Positions 36,690 through 47,678 of a stretch of 64,000 nucleotides of DNA are shown here, piece by piece; the stretch's first letter is position 1; every line of letters starts with the position of its first letter. Made by a program: the position numbers and the translations under genes. Where the stretch lies: positions 100,206,897 through 100,270,896 of the forward strand of contig OX638370.1 of NCBI GenBank assembly GCA_951812925.1, in the 5' to 3' direction. The notes below the pieces were generated by a model. That model saw only the letters and a list, made by a program, of their open reading frames with translations. It searched no databases and was not told the DNA's origin. The stretch comes from Calliopum simillimum. Its lineage: Eukaryota; Arthropoda; Insecta; Diptera; Lauxaniidae.

Positions 36690-37276
36690 CACAGGCCCAC
36701 AAAAAAAAGTACCATGCGCGTAAGATCAGACCACCTGAACTTTATGTTTTAGGTGTCGCTGAATCCGAATATGGTGCCAGAATAGGGAAATTGGTTCGCG
36801 TTTTCTCAGAAATCAATAATAATGCTGAAAATTACAGATTTTTGCTGGTTTCTGAAAAAACGCGAACCAACTTCGCTAATCCGGCACTATATTCGTGTTC
36901 AGCGACCCCGAATACATAAAGTTCCGGTGGTCTAATCTTTCGCGCATGGTACTTTTTTTAATTTTTTTTGGTCCGTGCACAGAACCAAAAAAAAAATATT
37001 CCCTGCGCGAACGATCAGACCACCTGAACTTTATGTATTTGGGGTCGCTGAATCCGAATATGCTGCCAGAATAGCTGAGTTGGTTCGCGTTTTTTCAGAA
37101 ATCAGAAATAATGCTGAAAACAATATTAAATTTTCAGCGTAATTGCTGATTTCTGAAAAAAACGTGAACCAACTTCGCTATTCTGGCACCATATTCGGAT
37201 TCAGCGACCCCGAAAATATAAAGTTCAGGTTGTCTGATCTTTCGCGCATGGTACTTTTTTTTTTTGTGGGCCTGTG
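36690..37276. mobile_element. two hairpin MITEs in tandem, TAA target duplication
   Basis: Two palindromic units lie head to tail, 36690-36977 and 36978-37276, each about 290 bp. The outer termini are CACAGGCCCAC... and ...GTGGGCCTGTG. Only the outer ends carry a TAA duplication (36687-36689 and 37277-37279); the inner junction reads GTCCGTG|CACAGAACC with no TAA. Each unit folds on itself through 'gaaccaacttcgctattctg' and its complement. The TAA duplication fits a PIF/Harbinger-mobilised MITE, while the CAC start would also suit a CACTA-type element. It is non-coding. Confidence 0.78.
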
Positions 37277-38162
37277 TAATTAGTGATCCCGAAAATACCC
37301 GAGTAAAAAATTTTTTCTCGAAAATATGATAATTTCGATTTTCGCCCAGACTTAACCCTTTCCGGACCGCTCCTGAACCTCTGGAAAATTTGTTTTCAAA
37401 ACTTAATTTTTTTAATTCCATGTGTAAAAAAAATTATGGGACACATGTGTCCCATTGGTCCTGAAAGGTAAAAAATTGCACAATTTTCCGGCGCCATTTT
37501 GAATTGTTCAGTTTTCCAACATTATATTTAGATTCAATTACCCCGAAAAACACCTCAGTGGCATTATTTTCCATTTTTAAGTACAAATTTTAACACAGTT
37601 TAATGGATTTTACAGGTTTATTAGAGCTTCATGGAGGATTAAAAGAAAAGAAGGGGAAAACGCATAAATTCAAAGTGTTGGCTTTTATCCAAATTTGATT
37701 ACGAACAAAATGAGCAGTGTCCGATCAAAATCGGGTCATATTCAACAAAATTAGCTATGTTTACCTAGTTCGGTTGGACTATTTTTGTTTCATAAAATAA
37801 CGAAATTGGTTTAAAAATTCACCATGGCTGATTTCTGTGTAGGTGTTTCCTTTAATTTATTTCGAATTAATTATTTTTGTCAGTATTTAATGTAAAAAAA
37901 TCAAAAATAAGAAATTTTTGCGAAAAAAGTACCTAATTTGTACCTTTAAGGACCAACGGGACACGGGAAGGGAAACGATAAGGGAACTTCTGGGATTGTA
38001 GTATAAACGTTTTTTGGAACTTTCAAGCGAATCGTTGTATGAAGTGGAGTATTGGCTACAGAATATATTTCAATAAAACATGCAATTTCATTAAAAAATT
38101 TATAGAGCATAATCTGAAAAAAGTCAAAAGTTATATTTGAAAAGTTGGCGACTAATGTGGTA

Positions 38163-39270
38163 TCCCAGTGTGCCAAACGGACTCGTTTCGGATCCGTAAC
38201 GGGTTCATATTTTCGTTCTTTTTATCCGTTACGGAATCCGTTACGTATCCGTTACTGATCCGTTTGCGGGAAGGATTCCTAAAAAAAAACGAATCGTTTT
38301 TTCTTCTTTTATGGATCCGTTTCGAACCTGTAACGTACATCAAAAACGAATTCAAAACGGATTCGCTTTTAATAATGTTAATGCTGCTTATAAAAAAAAA
38401 GAAAACAGGGTGAAGCGCTTATTTTTAATTAAAAAAAAAACCAAATAACAAAAAAAAAAAAAAATAAAAATTACTAGCCCGGCCGGGAGTCGAACTCAGG
38501 CTCCCGGGGTATTACTCCTTCATACACGAGACGTTAGACAACAAGGCTATTGACCGATATGATGTTTACTTAACTGATGTAGACTTATTTGATGTTGAGA
38601 TTTAAAGTTTGTATATTAAACAAATTTCTGTTGTTTTTTTATAAGTATTCTGTGTTGTTTTTCTTCCCTTCTTTTGATAAAAAATGTTATATACTCAAAT
38701 TTGGAATCAAAAACATTTTTTCAAACAAAGTTTACAAAAAATCATACGCAATAAAATAAAAATAAAAAAAAACAAATCAAAAATGTTTTTTTTATCATAA
38801 AAATTAATTAAAGCAAATCCGTTTTCAGTTCGTATTTGAAGTATTTACGGAATCGAAACGGATTTGCCCAGGTTCGAATCCTACCAGAGGTGGATTTTTA
38901 CCCTTTATTTTTCTTCCTTTTTTTTTCTTTTTATTATTTTTTAATTGCTAATAGGCGCATCAAAACGGTTTTTTTCTGTAAATACACAGCATTAACATAT
39001 TTATGTAAAAGCAAATCCGTTTTGAATTCGTTTTTACATAAGTTTCGGATTCGAAACGGGCCCGCACTGCGGAATTTAATTTTTTTTTATTCGCTAATAA
39101 GCGCTTCAAAATGTTTTTTTTTTTTTATCTAAACAAAGCGTTTTGAATTCGTTTTTGATGTACGTTACGAGTTCGAAATGGATCCGTTACCGCGGATTAC
39201 GTTTTTTATACCTTCATGAACTCGTAATGGATTCGAAACGGATCCTCATCCGTTTTTGTGCACATTGGGA
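38163..39270. mobile_element. TA-flanked element rich in 'ATCCGTTACG' repeats
   Basis: The termini TCCCAGTGTGCCAAACGGA and TCCCAATGTGCACAAAAACG (complement strand) form inverted repeats, with TA outside (38161-38162 and 39271-39272). The interior is built from many copies of 'aacggattcg' and 'atccgttacg' in both directions. It contains tRNA-like sequence (38478-38560) and a perfect pol III B-box string (38871-38881). Reading frames are spurious. The empty site 'aatgtggtatac' exists at 39660 in the second arm of the direct repeat, supporting the limits. Confidence 0.7.
38478..38562 (-). repeat. tRNA-derived sequence (A/B box, SINE-like)
   Basis: On the minus strand, 'TAGCCTTGTTG' matches the pol III A-box pattern TRGCNNARNNG except at two or three positions. 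About 45 bp later, 'AGTTCGACTCC' matches the B box GGTTCGANTCC except one base. The T-arm can fold with one mismatch (CTGAG/CCCGG around TTCGACT). The acceptor stem does not pair, so this is a tRNA-derived relic or SINE head rather than a working tRNA gene. Confidence 0.5.
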
Positions 39271-39322
39271 TACTATAAAATATGCTGGCTACAGAATGTT
39301 TCTCCATAAAATGTATACAATT

Positions 39323-39579
39323 GAGGAGTGGCCGTACCAAAGGGCCTAAGTACCATTTCGAGGCAAAAGTAGTGTCATAATATGAAACGGGCGGCATTTT
39401 GTTAGAAATTAATAAAATTGTTTTCTGTTTTCACTCAAAATGTTTTTGATGGTGTGGAATTGATGTCATTATGTTGAAAAAATTATAACAGTCAAATAAC
39501 AGACTATTAGGCACATAAAAAGTATGACATTACTTTTGCCTTGAAATGGTACTTAGGCCCTTTGGTACGGCCACTCCTC
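39323..39579. mobile_element. 257-bp MITE, AATT target duplication
   Basis: The terminal inverted repeats GAGGAGTGGCCGTACCAAAG / CTTTGGTACGGCCACTCCTC extend about 60 bp, with AATT on each side (39319-39322 and 39580-39583). The duplicated segment at 38040-38165 shows the empty AATT site at 38084-38087. The interior is similar to 56139-56472 in reverse orientation. Confidence 0.8.
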
Positions 39580-40189
39580 AATTGTTAAAGAAGAAATTAT
39601 ACAGCATAATCTGACATATGTCCGATATATGTCAGAAAACCTGTACTTGAAAAGTGGGTAATGTGGTATACGTGCACCATATAATCAAATATAAAATTTT
39701 AAAGTTATGAAATAAGTTCATAAAAACATTTACATTGATTCTCAATCTTAAGTTTTTATTAAGAAATAAACAGTAATAAAATAAAGTTAAGAATAAAAAC
39801 AAAATTCCTATACCACATTACCCGCCGTCAACTGTACCACATTGGCTGATTTTTAGAATTTACAAAATTATAAAAAAATGTGAAAGTTTGTGAATTTGCA
39901 CAGTTATTTCGTGATAATTAGCACTTATCTTAATCGAATATAAATATGCATAACTTGCACCGAAAACAATTTTTTCTTAAGAAAATTTTTTTTTACGCAA
40001 AATTCGAAAAAAAGTTCGACCACACGCGATACTATATTTCATTCAACTGACAGCGGAAAAATTATGTTTGGTGCATGACAGCAACTCATCCAGGTTTTTC
40101 ATGTTTTCTTTTCGTATCCAAATCGGAGATATGCGACTATACCACATTACCCGACTATACCACAATCCCAGAAGTTCCCCTAGTCTTGC

Positions 40190-43100
40190 ATCAGGCCTCA
40201 AAATATGTTCTAAATAAATATTTTGAAGAAAAGATATTCTAGAATCCGAAAATGATTATCAGAATTTTTTTATCTTAGGTATAGAATCGGTGTAATCCTG
40301 AATGATTGGAACATTTTTTTTTTTTTGGGTAGGTACAATTATTTTTTTTTTTTGTTTGGGATTTTGTGAGCTTTTATTTAAAAAAAAACACATTTGTTTT
40401 TTTTCTTTAGCATTCTCAAGTTTCAAAATGCTGAAGTTTAATCCCAAAATTGCTTCTACACCCAAATCACAGCTATGTATCACATATAAAAACCGCCCAA
40501 AAGTGCTTGCATAGTTTTAGGCCTAATTAGCCACCTGTTTGTTTGGCATTCGTTAGCCGCTAGTTTTTGTTGTTATAGCTATTGCTGTTGTTGTTTTTGT
40601 CTTTATAAACTGCTAAATTTCAATTGGCAAACTATTTAGTTAAGTTCAGGGCCGCAAAAAACTTTTGTCATTTATTTAAACCGCAACGCTGTGTTGGCCA
40701 TTAATTTTGTCTACGCAAACACCAACACATAAGCACACACACACATCGGCACAAGTTGGTTGTCCTTGTAAAACAACAACAACAACAGCAACACCAAATT
40801 AAATGAAGCACTAAATTCGATTGTCGCATAAACAAAAAGCAAAAACAAACTCAAATGCAGCATATACACTCATACTTTTCTACACATATACACTCATAAG
40901 AGTAGAACACAGAGCGAGCATTAAACTCACTGAATTATGCTGCAAAAAAGGATAACAGTGGCAGGAATAGTATCAACGAAAGCAACAGCAAAAATTGTTC
41001 TCCACTTTTGCCCAAAAGTAGACAAGGAAAAGTATAAAGTAACAAGAACAACAAGTACAACAAAAACAAGAAAAAAACCCATAAGTCGCTTTGGCGAAAA
41101 TGTGACTTTATGAGGTTAAATAAAGTCTACTTTAAGGCTGTTTAAACATATTTTTGATATTTTCGGGTTTACTTTGTCTACACATTTGGGGTTATAATGT
41201 GTGTATGTGTGTGAATGTATGTATTTGTGCATTTGACTTGGTGTGTGAAAATGTATTAGCTTTTGTTTCTTGCGAAATTGTTTTCAAATGTCTGCTTTTA
41301 TGCGGTAAAGTCGTATAAATATTAAGAAAGATGCCTTAAAGTATGCAACATTTATTGCGAAATTTTTCAGATTAATGTTTATATACGCAAAGATCAACTA
41401 AAATGACCGGTTGAACTGTTTAAAATTTTTACAACTGTATAAAACAAATATTAAGCTAAAATCTATGCCGAAAACTATGCAGTAAAAAAGTTTAAAGCTT
41501 ACAATATGGAAGAATGTCTTTAATAAAGACTTCTTTCATTGCATATCTGCTGGCACTCATTAGCCTACATCAGAGCGAATATTTTTAATTAAGAAAACAC
41601 TGTGATTTGCAAACATTTCAAACAGAGAAAACATTGCCTGCTTTTAGGAACAACAATGAAATATATTTCACTCGTACACTTGCAAATCCCCAAATGCAAA
41701 ATGATGAATCGATTTTTAAATTGCATTGGCAATGCAAAATGCTGGGGTTGCTCAGTCAACATATCAATATAACGGAGCAGCCCAACCCACCCATGCCATG
41801 CCAACCCCTCAGTCATTAACACTGCCATGCCACATTATACAGAGAGCGGACATATGAAAAAATCTGTTTTGATTTTGATTTTTAGCTTATTGTATCAGTT
41901 TTGTTAAAGCTCAAGGATTATGTTTTAGAGGCTTAGCACAGCGGTCAACTATGCGGGGCGCTGGAAGAGGGTTGCTAATAAAATTAGCATATAAATTAAC
42001 TTGCAACAAATACATTTTGTGTTGGCTTTAATGCAGCCACAAAATTACACAGCAACAACATTTGACTTTTCAATATTTATTGATGTTTCGTTTTTATTGT
42101 GTGTCATTATCCTTTTTCTTTTTTTTTTCCTTTTTTGCAACCATCTATGTTGATAGAAATACAAACACGCATACACATGTGTAAGCATACACACTCTCAT
42201 GTCAACAGACGCGTCAGCAAATACGAGCACGTAGCATCTTAAATCAATCTACAAGGATTTATGGCTAATGACAGGATATCAAGGCAAATCATATGAACAT
42301 TAAGCGCAAATCAAGTCAGTTGTTTTTGTAAGTGGTGTGTCTTTGGAAAGTAAGTTGCTACTTTTGTTGTTGTTTTTGTTATTTTTATATTCATATACCC
42401 CAGCGATATATTAAATGCTGCACACGTTTATAACTTTTTATATACATACGTGTAGGTTTACGCATATGTTAGCGTAAATATACACTGACAGAATTTTAGT
42501 TTTATTATGTTTTGTTGTCTTTTTTATTGAAATTTGCTGAACGTATTGGTACTGTTAATTTGCAAAGCAATTCATTCGACTATTTAACATTGCTGCAACA
42601 TGTTGCCAAGAATTCTATTTGTTAATAAAAAACTTAACAGAATTTATTACAATTTTTTGGCAGAAGCATTGGTTTTCAAAAGAACTTTTCAATATTTAAT
42701 CTCAACATTGTTGATAAGCACTTATACTATAGTATTTTTAGAATTGTTTCTCAACATTGCAGTAAAGCATGTTGAACCAATTTTCTAAATATTGTCAATA
42801 AACACTTAAATTGATCCGAAATATTGTTACTCACAGTAATTGCGGAATATTGTATTTCAACATTGTTGATAAACATTGTTTTTCAATTTTGTTGTAAACA
42901 TTTTGATAAGTTTTAATTTATTAATTTTCAAGATTATTTGTAAAAATAAACTGATCTTTATTTCAACATTTTTAAGGCTTGGTAGGAAACTGAATATAAT
43001 GGTCGTGTTCCCATGTCAAGATATTTGAGGTCAAAGGCTACAAAAACAGTTTTTTCCAAATATCTTATTAACGCTTAGTTTTACAGAAAAATGTTTTATG

Positions 43101-43390
43101 GCAACTTTATAGCCTTTAAAATTTCCTACAAACAAGGTTAACAAGTTTTTTTTCATACGATTTCAAGTTTAGAAGATATCCTTATTCAAGCTTTGTCTAG
43201 CTCGCTTATCCATATATGGTCATGTATATGTACGTTAGGGTGTCTCTTATTTGGGAAAGTAAAAATTTTATGTCGCGCTCCCCCAGAATCGAAAGACTTT
43301 GAGAAAAAAATGAGATCCCCTAAACGACAGGTTTTTTTAAACGAATTAACCTGTGCCACGAAGACATTCAAATTTAAATGAAAATTAACA
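40190..43390. other. intron with short motif array, no genes
   Basis: No gene was recognised. CAA/CA runs occur near 40735-40800, and T/A runs near 40314-40350 and 42113-42138. From about 42580 to 42980 the motif 'caacattgttgataaacatt' recurs irregularly; it resumes at 45690-45860, beyond the foldback and the tandem repeat. Confidence 0.4.
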
Positions 43391-43395
43391 TAGAT

Positions 43396-44780
43396 CACGG
43401 TGTGCCTTAACCCGTTCTAAATCGGACGTCGTAGCACATCAAATTTTTTTCCAGATTCTGTTTACTTATCGTTCAAATGATGTATAAAAAAATTTTCACT
43501 CGTGACTCCTCGACTAAATTTTGAGATAATCGCTTTTCCAATTGGGGCATTTTCCCATACAAAAAGAAAAAAAAAATTTTTTTAACTGCATTAAACAAAA
43601 ATTAAAATAATCACAATCGATGTGTTTTGCGATACTTAACGCGAATGCAACCTCAGAATTGCTCTATCGTGTATAGTTTATGAGATATTGTAACCTAAAG
43701 ACCAAAAAAATTAGTTTTTTGCCATATTTTGAAGCTATATAACTATGTAACATATCATCTATTCGTCAAATGTGGCTTAAATACTTAAAAGCCTCAATCT
43801 TTTCCTTTAAAACCTAATTTAAATTATATTTATATCTTCATGCTTCAAAGAGATATCGTAGACCGAAAAATTTTCAAAACGGGTTTTTTGCACTTTTGTG
43901 TCTTTTTAGGTTAGGATATCTTTGAGGAAAAAAAAGATATCAACATAATTTAAATTAAGTTTTAAAGGCAAAGGTTAGGACTTTAAAGTTGTTTACCAGA
44001 TTTAACGAAATTAAAATTTCTTACACATTTTAAACATGTTCAACGAACCGACTACTTCTAAATTCAGCCGTTTGACACCCCGAGTATTGTTACGTGTATA
44101 GCATACGGCTGAATTTTGAAATGGTCGGTTCGTTGGACATGTTTAAAATGTGAAAGAAATTTTAATTTTGTTAAATCTGGTAAGCAACTTTAAAGTCCTA
44201 ATCTTTGCCTTTAAAATTTAGTTTAAATTATGTTGATATCTTTTATTTCCTCAAAGATATCCTAACCTAAAAAGACACAAAAGTGCAAAAAACCCGTTTT
44301 GACAATTTTTCGGTCTACGATATCTCTTTGAAGCATGAAGATATAAATATAATTTAAATTAGGTTTTAAAGGAAAAGATTGAAGCTTTTAAGTATTTAAG
44401 CCACATTTGACGAATAGATGATATGTTACATAGTTATATAGCTTCAAAATATGGCAAAAAACTACTTTTTTTGGTCTTTAGGTTACAATATCTCATAAAC
44501 TATACACGATAGAGCAATTCTGAGGTTGCATTCGCGTTAAGCATCGCAAAACACATCGATTGTGATTATTTTAATTTTTGTTTAATGTAGTTAAAAAAAT
44601 TTTTTTTTTCTTTTTGTATGGGAAAATGCCCCAATTAGAAAAGCGATTATCTCAAAATTTAGTCGAGGAGTCACGAGTGAAAATTTTTTTTTACATCATT
44701 TGAACGATAGGTAAACAGAATCTGGAAAAAAATTTGATGTGCTACGACGTCCGATTTAGAACGGGTTAAGGCACACCGTG
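43396..44780. mobile_element. 1.39-kb foldback element (FB2), AGAT target duplication
   Basis: A near-perfect palindrome of 1385 bp begins CACGGTGTGCCTTAACCCG and ends with its complement. AGAT flanks both ends (43392-43395 and 44781-44784). The arms (about 675 bp each) meet at a short loop near 44080-44110 between 'aattcagccgt' and 'acggctgaatt'. Arm identity by eye is very high, suggesting recent insertion or arm homogenisation. Inside each arm are modules shared with FB1: 'cacgatagagcaattctgag', 'ggttaggatatcttt', and 'ataatttaaattaggtttta'. It has no coding frame. A 4-bp duplication and CAC ends differ from FB1. Confidence 0.85.
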
Positions 44781-44884
44781 AGATTTTATATACTTCTTGT
44801 TTTAACTTACTGGGAATCGCGTTGCCTGAAATATTTTTCGCCATCAAATGTGTATCTTATTGTTTTTCGGGTCACTGAACACGA

Positions 44885-45640
44885 TACAAGTGTCAAAATT
44901 AAATTTTGTCTGTCCTTAAAAAAAAAACTATGACGCTAGACGGCTGACACTATTAAATGATTAAATATAGTAATTTCTTTACATTTTTACAAATTTGCAG
45001 TTATTTTTTGCAGCAATATTTAAATGGCAGACATGAGTTGTATGACTCTTTATGATGTTATCTTCACAAAAAACAAAGTCTGCTTGACTCCGGCCTATGG
45101 CCATAGTACTAAAAAGTGTCTGTCTTTAAAACATCAGCACGCAAAGCTTTTTTCTCTTGTAATTTCATGCTCAGGGCATTCGAGGGAACTATGACGCTTG
45201 ACAGCAGACACAATAATATGATTTAATATAGTAATTTTTTACATTTTAACAAAATTACAGTTATTTTTTGCAGCAATATTGGAATGACAGACATAGACTT
45301 TATTACTCTTTATGATGTTATCTTCACAAAGAACGTAGTCTGCCTGACTATGAAATCACATAATATTTTTTTATATCATCAAAATGGAGAAAAAAAAACT
45401 CAAAAAAGCAGCACGAAAATTGTCTGTCGCTTGCAATTATCATATTTTTGAATCTTTCTCTATTTCTCAAATAGGTGGCAGACACAATGTTATCACATAC
45501 CACAGCAATTTTTTTTTTTTACAGTTCTGAAGAGCCGCTATTTTAAAAATCAGCAAGAAATAATAGGCAGACATGGCTGATATTGATGGATTTACGCTAA
45601 TCTTCACAGTTACATATCATTTTCTGCCGAACGATGTTAT
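44885..45640 (+). repeat. three-copy tandem repeat, ~260-bp unit
   Basis: 'ttttttgcagcaatatt' occurs at 45005 and 45265, followed in both by 'cagacat' and 'ctctttatgatgttatcttc'. 'tgacgct-gac' precedes each unit. A third, weaker unit spans 45470-45630 ('gcagacacaa', 'ggcagacatggctgat', 'cttcacagtta'). Non-coding. Confidence 0.6.
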
Positions 45641-46064
45641 CACCAAAGTTTTTTTGTCACCAGCTCCCAGTCGCTTGGTAAGTTTGAATCCTCAACATTG
45701 CTGCTACTTATAATTATAATAATTATAATGTTTTTCAACCCATTTGTTCTATTTTCACATTTACGTAAACAGTTTTTTTTTAAGTTCTTCCTTAGCATAT
45801 TTTCTCAACATTCTAGCTAAACATTTTTTCTCAATATTGTTGTTCAAAATTAATGAAAAAATTATCACCCGGCACTAATGTCTTATTAAAGAATTAACAA
45901 GATTTCAAGCTGACAGAATTGTATGTTATCTATTAAAAAAAAAAATTTCTCAGTGTATTTATGTGTTGCTGCTTAAAGCACTCAATATTGTTTTATTGTA
46001 CATAAAAACGTGAGAAAATCGTGTATAAGTTTCCTGATGATTTCATGGTTCCTTTGCTCATTTT

Positions 46065-46199
46065 TATACCCTACACCCAGGGTATATTCACTTTGTCCTT
46101 CCGTTTGTAACGCAGAGAAGGAGGCGTGGCAGATATAGAAAAGTATATATATTCTTGATCAGCGTCACCTCCTGAGTCGATATAGCCATGTCCGTCTGT

Positions 46200-46243
<44 letters not shown>

Positions 46244-46760
46244 GTGGCTGGCTGGCTGGGTGCTGTGTGTGGAAATACACTTTTTGGGAAAACTAAGCAA
46301 GATAATTCAATGAAATTTTGTGCACAGTCTTCGTTGTCAAAGTTAGCTCGGGGGATTGAAAATGAGCGAAATCAGTCAACGGACACGCCTACCGCCCATA
46401 CAAAAAATATATTCAAAATGCAACTTTTTGAGTTTTTTTTACGACAATGCAACCAAAATACATAGAAATACTACGAATTGTAAGCGCAAGCTCTGAACAA
46501 AAACCAGGAGAATTCGGACAAGAGGGCGTGGCACCTCCCATAGAAGCAAAAGGTTCAAAACGCTATACTGAAAACATTTTTTGAGATAATCCAACCAAAT
46601 TTCACTCAAATGCTAAGAACTATAAGTTTAAACTCTGAGAAAAAACTGGGTGAATTTGGACAAGAAGTCGTGGCACCTCCCATATAAGCAAAACTTTCAA
46701 AATACTGCTGTGTAGGGTATTTAATGTTTGGCCAGGCCAAAGGTTACACCCTTACTAGTT
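46065..46760 (+). mobile_element. Helentron/DINE-like element, full-length non-autonomous
   Basis: The 5' end is a hairpin TATACCCT-acaccc-AGGGTATA (46065-46086). A conserved block follows ('cactttgtccttccgtttgt', 'cttgatcagcgtcacc'), then a GGCT microsatellite (46198-46262) and two ~130-bp repeat units with 'gcgtggcacctcccatat'. The 3' end has the subterminal inverted repeat GTGTAGGGTAT (46710-46720), complementary to the 5' ATACCCTACAC, a perfect stem-loop TTTGGCC-A-GGCCAAA (46727-46741) and a terminal CTAGTT (46755-46760). This order is characteristic of Helentron-derived non-coding elements in flies (HINE/DINE-1). No Rep/helicase is present, so it would need an autonomous partner. Confidence 0.8.
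46196..46262 (+). repeat. (GGCT)n microsatellite
   Basis: About fifteen GGCT repeats with two single-base interruptions, inside the Helentron-like element. A GTCT/GGCT tract at this position is shared, much shorter, by the copy at 59095-59120. Confidence 0.85.
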
Positions 46761-47242
46761 GTTTTTGGAATGTGCGCTAAAGCAGACAATAAAGTATGAA
46801 ATATTTAATAAGTCTAATGGTGCTCGAAAGGTTAAGCTAGAAAAGATGTCATGCAACCCAAAGATGTGGATCTCTTATATTTAGAAATAAGGAAAACTTC
46901 TAAAAAAAAAACGCAAAACGAAGTGATTAAACTTTTTGTCCAAATATTCGAAATTCACACAATGAAAAATGATTTATCCCATGATGTCAACGAAAACCAT
47001 TAATGACACCATTATATATAACTTTTTTAAACGCAATGGGAGCATAGGTCTTAAATAAAATGTCTCATTTTTACACAGTTCTTTCCGCAATAATTTTAAT
47101 TTCCCTTCCGGTTACTTGGATTTTACTATACAACGATTTTTTCCAGTCAATTTCTGGCCTACCACAGCATTGTTTCAATGTTAAGTAACAATACATGTTA
47201 TATAAGACCCAAAAACTAACAACAACAAGAAAATACTATTGA
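46761..47242. other. intron between Helentron-like element and LTR element
   Basis: AT-rich sequence with nothing recognisable. Confidence 0.4.
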
Positions 47243-47246
47243 CCAC

Positions 47247-47663
47247 TGTAGTAGTAACAAAGCTGTTAATTATAAATGTATATTATTATTTTACGCAGAG
47301 TGTACTACTTCTTATTTCTATAAATGCTATGCTCACTTCGTAAGCGGCGCTCATTTTGTACGCTCTTCTCATTTTCTATGATTTACTTGTTTCTCTATTT
47401 TCTTGTTGATATTTTGTTATGTTGTACGCAAAACGGTTTTATTCTGTATATATGTATGTTTGTATTTTTGTAGTTAACTTATTTCTCTTTGTTCTCTCAT
47501 CGATATTTTGTTATGCTTTATGCACTCAATTCTATTCTGTTCGTATATATGTTTTTATATATGATTTTAAGCTCTAGCATAAGAGAAAACAAAAATAAAG
47601 ATTCATTCGATGTGTTACTTTTGATGTGAACAGTCTTTTTGATTTTTGTACGGTCATTCTAAA
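47247..47663 (+). repeat. 5' LTR, 417 bp
   Basis: It starts TGTAGTAGTAACAAAGC and ends GGTCATTCTAAA. The end is not the usual CA, and the last base is uncertain by one because the duplication could be read as ACCAC. It contains a polyadenylation-like AATAAA at 47594-47599. It matches the 3' LTR over its whole length by eye. Confidence 0.93.
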
Positions 47664-47664
47664 A

Positions 47665-47678
47665 TTCAGAAGTGGGAT
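47665..47678 (+). promoter_or_regulatory. putative tRNA-Leu primer-binding site
   Basis: 'CAGAAGTGGGAT' is complementary to the 3' part of animal leucine tRNAs (established knowledge, recalled rather than searched). It begins three to four bases after the LTR, but the TGG that should pair with the tRNA CCA end is not present; the LTR-proximal bases are A's. Either the primer pairs internally or the assignment is wrong. Confidence 0.5.

Larger units (their letters stand above)
37974..40180. mobile_element. composite inverted-repeat element with nested insertions
   Basis: The left end 'aagggaacttctgggattgt' (37980) is inverted at the right end as 'acaatcccagaagttcccct' (40160-40179), followed inward by 'gtggtatag' motifs that recur ('ctataccacattacccg'). 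Inside, a direct repeat of about 125 bp occurs at 38040-38165 and again at 39285-39675, carrying 'attggctacagaat', 'agcataatctga' and 'cttgaaaagtgggtaatgtg'. Two further elements are inserted in it (38163-39270 and 39323-39579). There is no transposase frame. The outer target duplication was not resolved. Confidence 0.6.

Noticed and set aside
38478..38562. Functional tRNA gene
   Set aside because: The acceptor stem does not pair and the D-arm is degenerate; only A/B-box-like segments and a T-arm remain.
46071..46300. Frames with (ASQP)n repeats
   Set aside because: Translations of the GGCT microsatellite inside the Helentron-like element.
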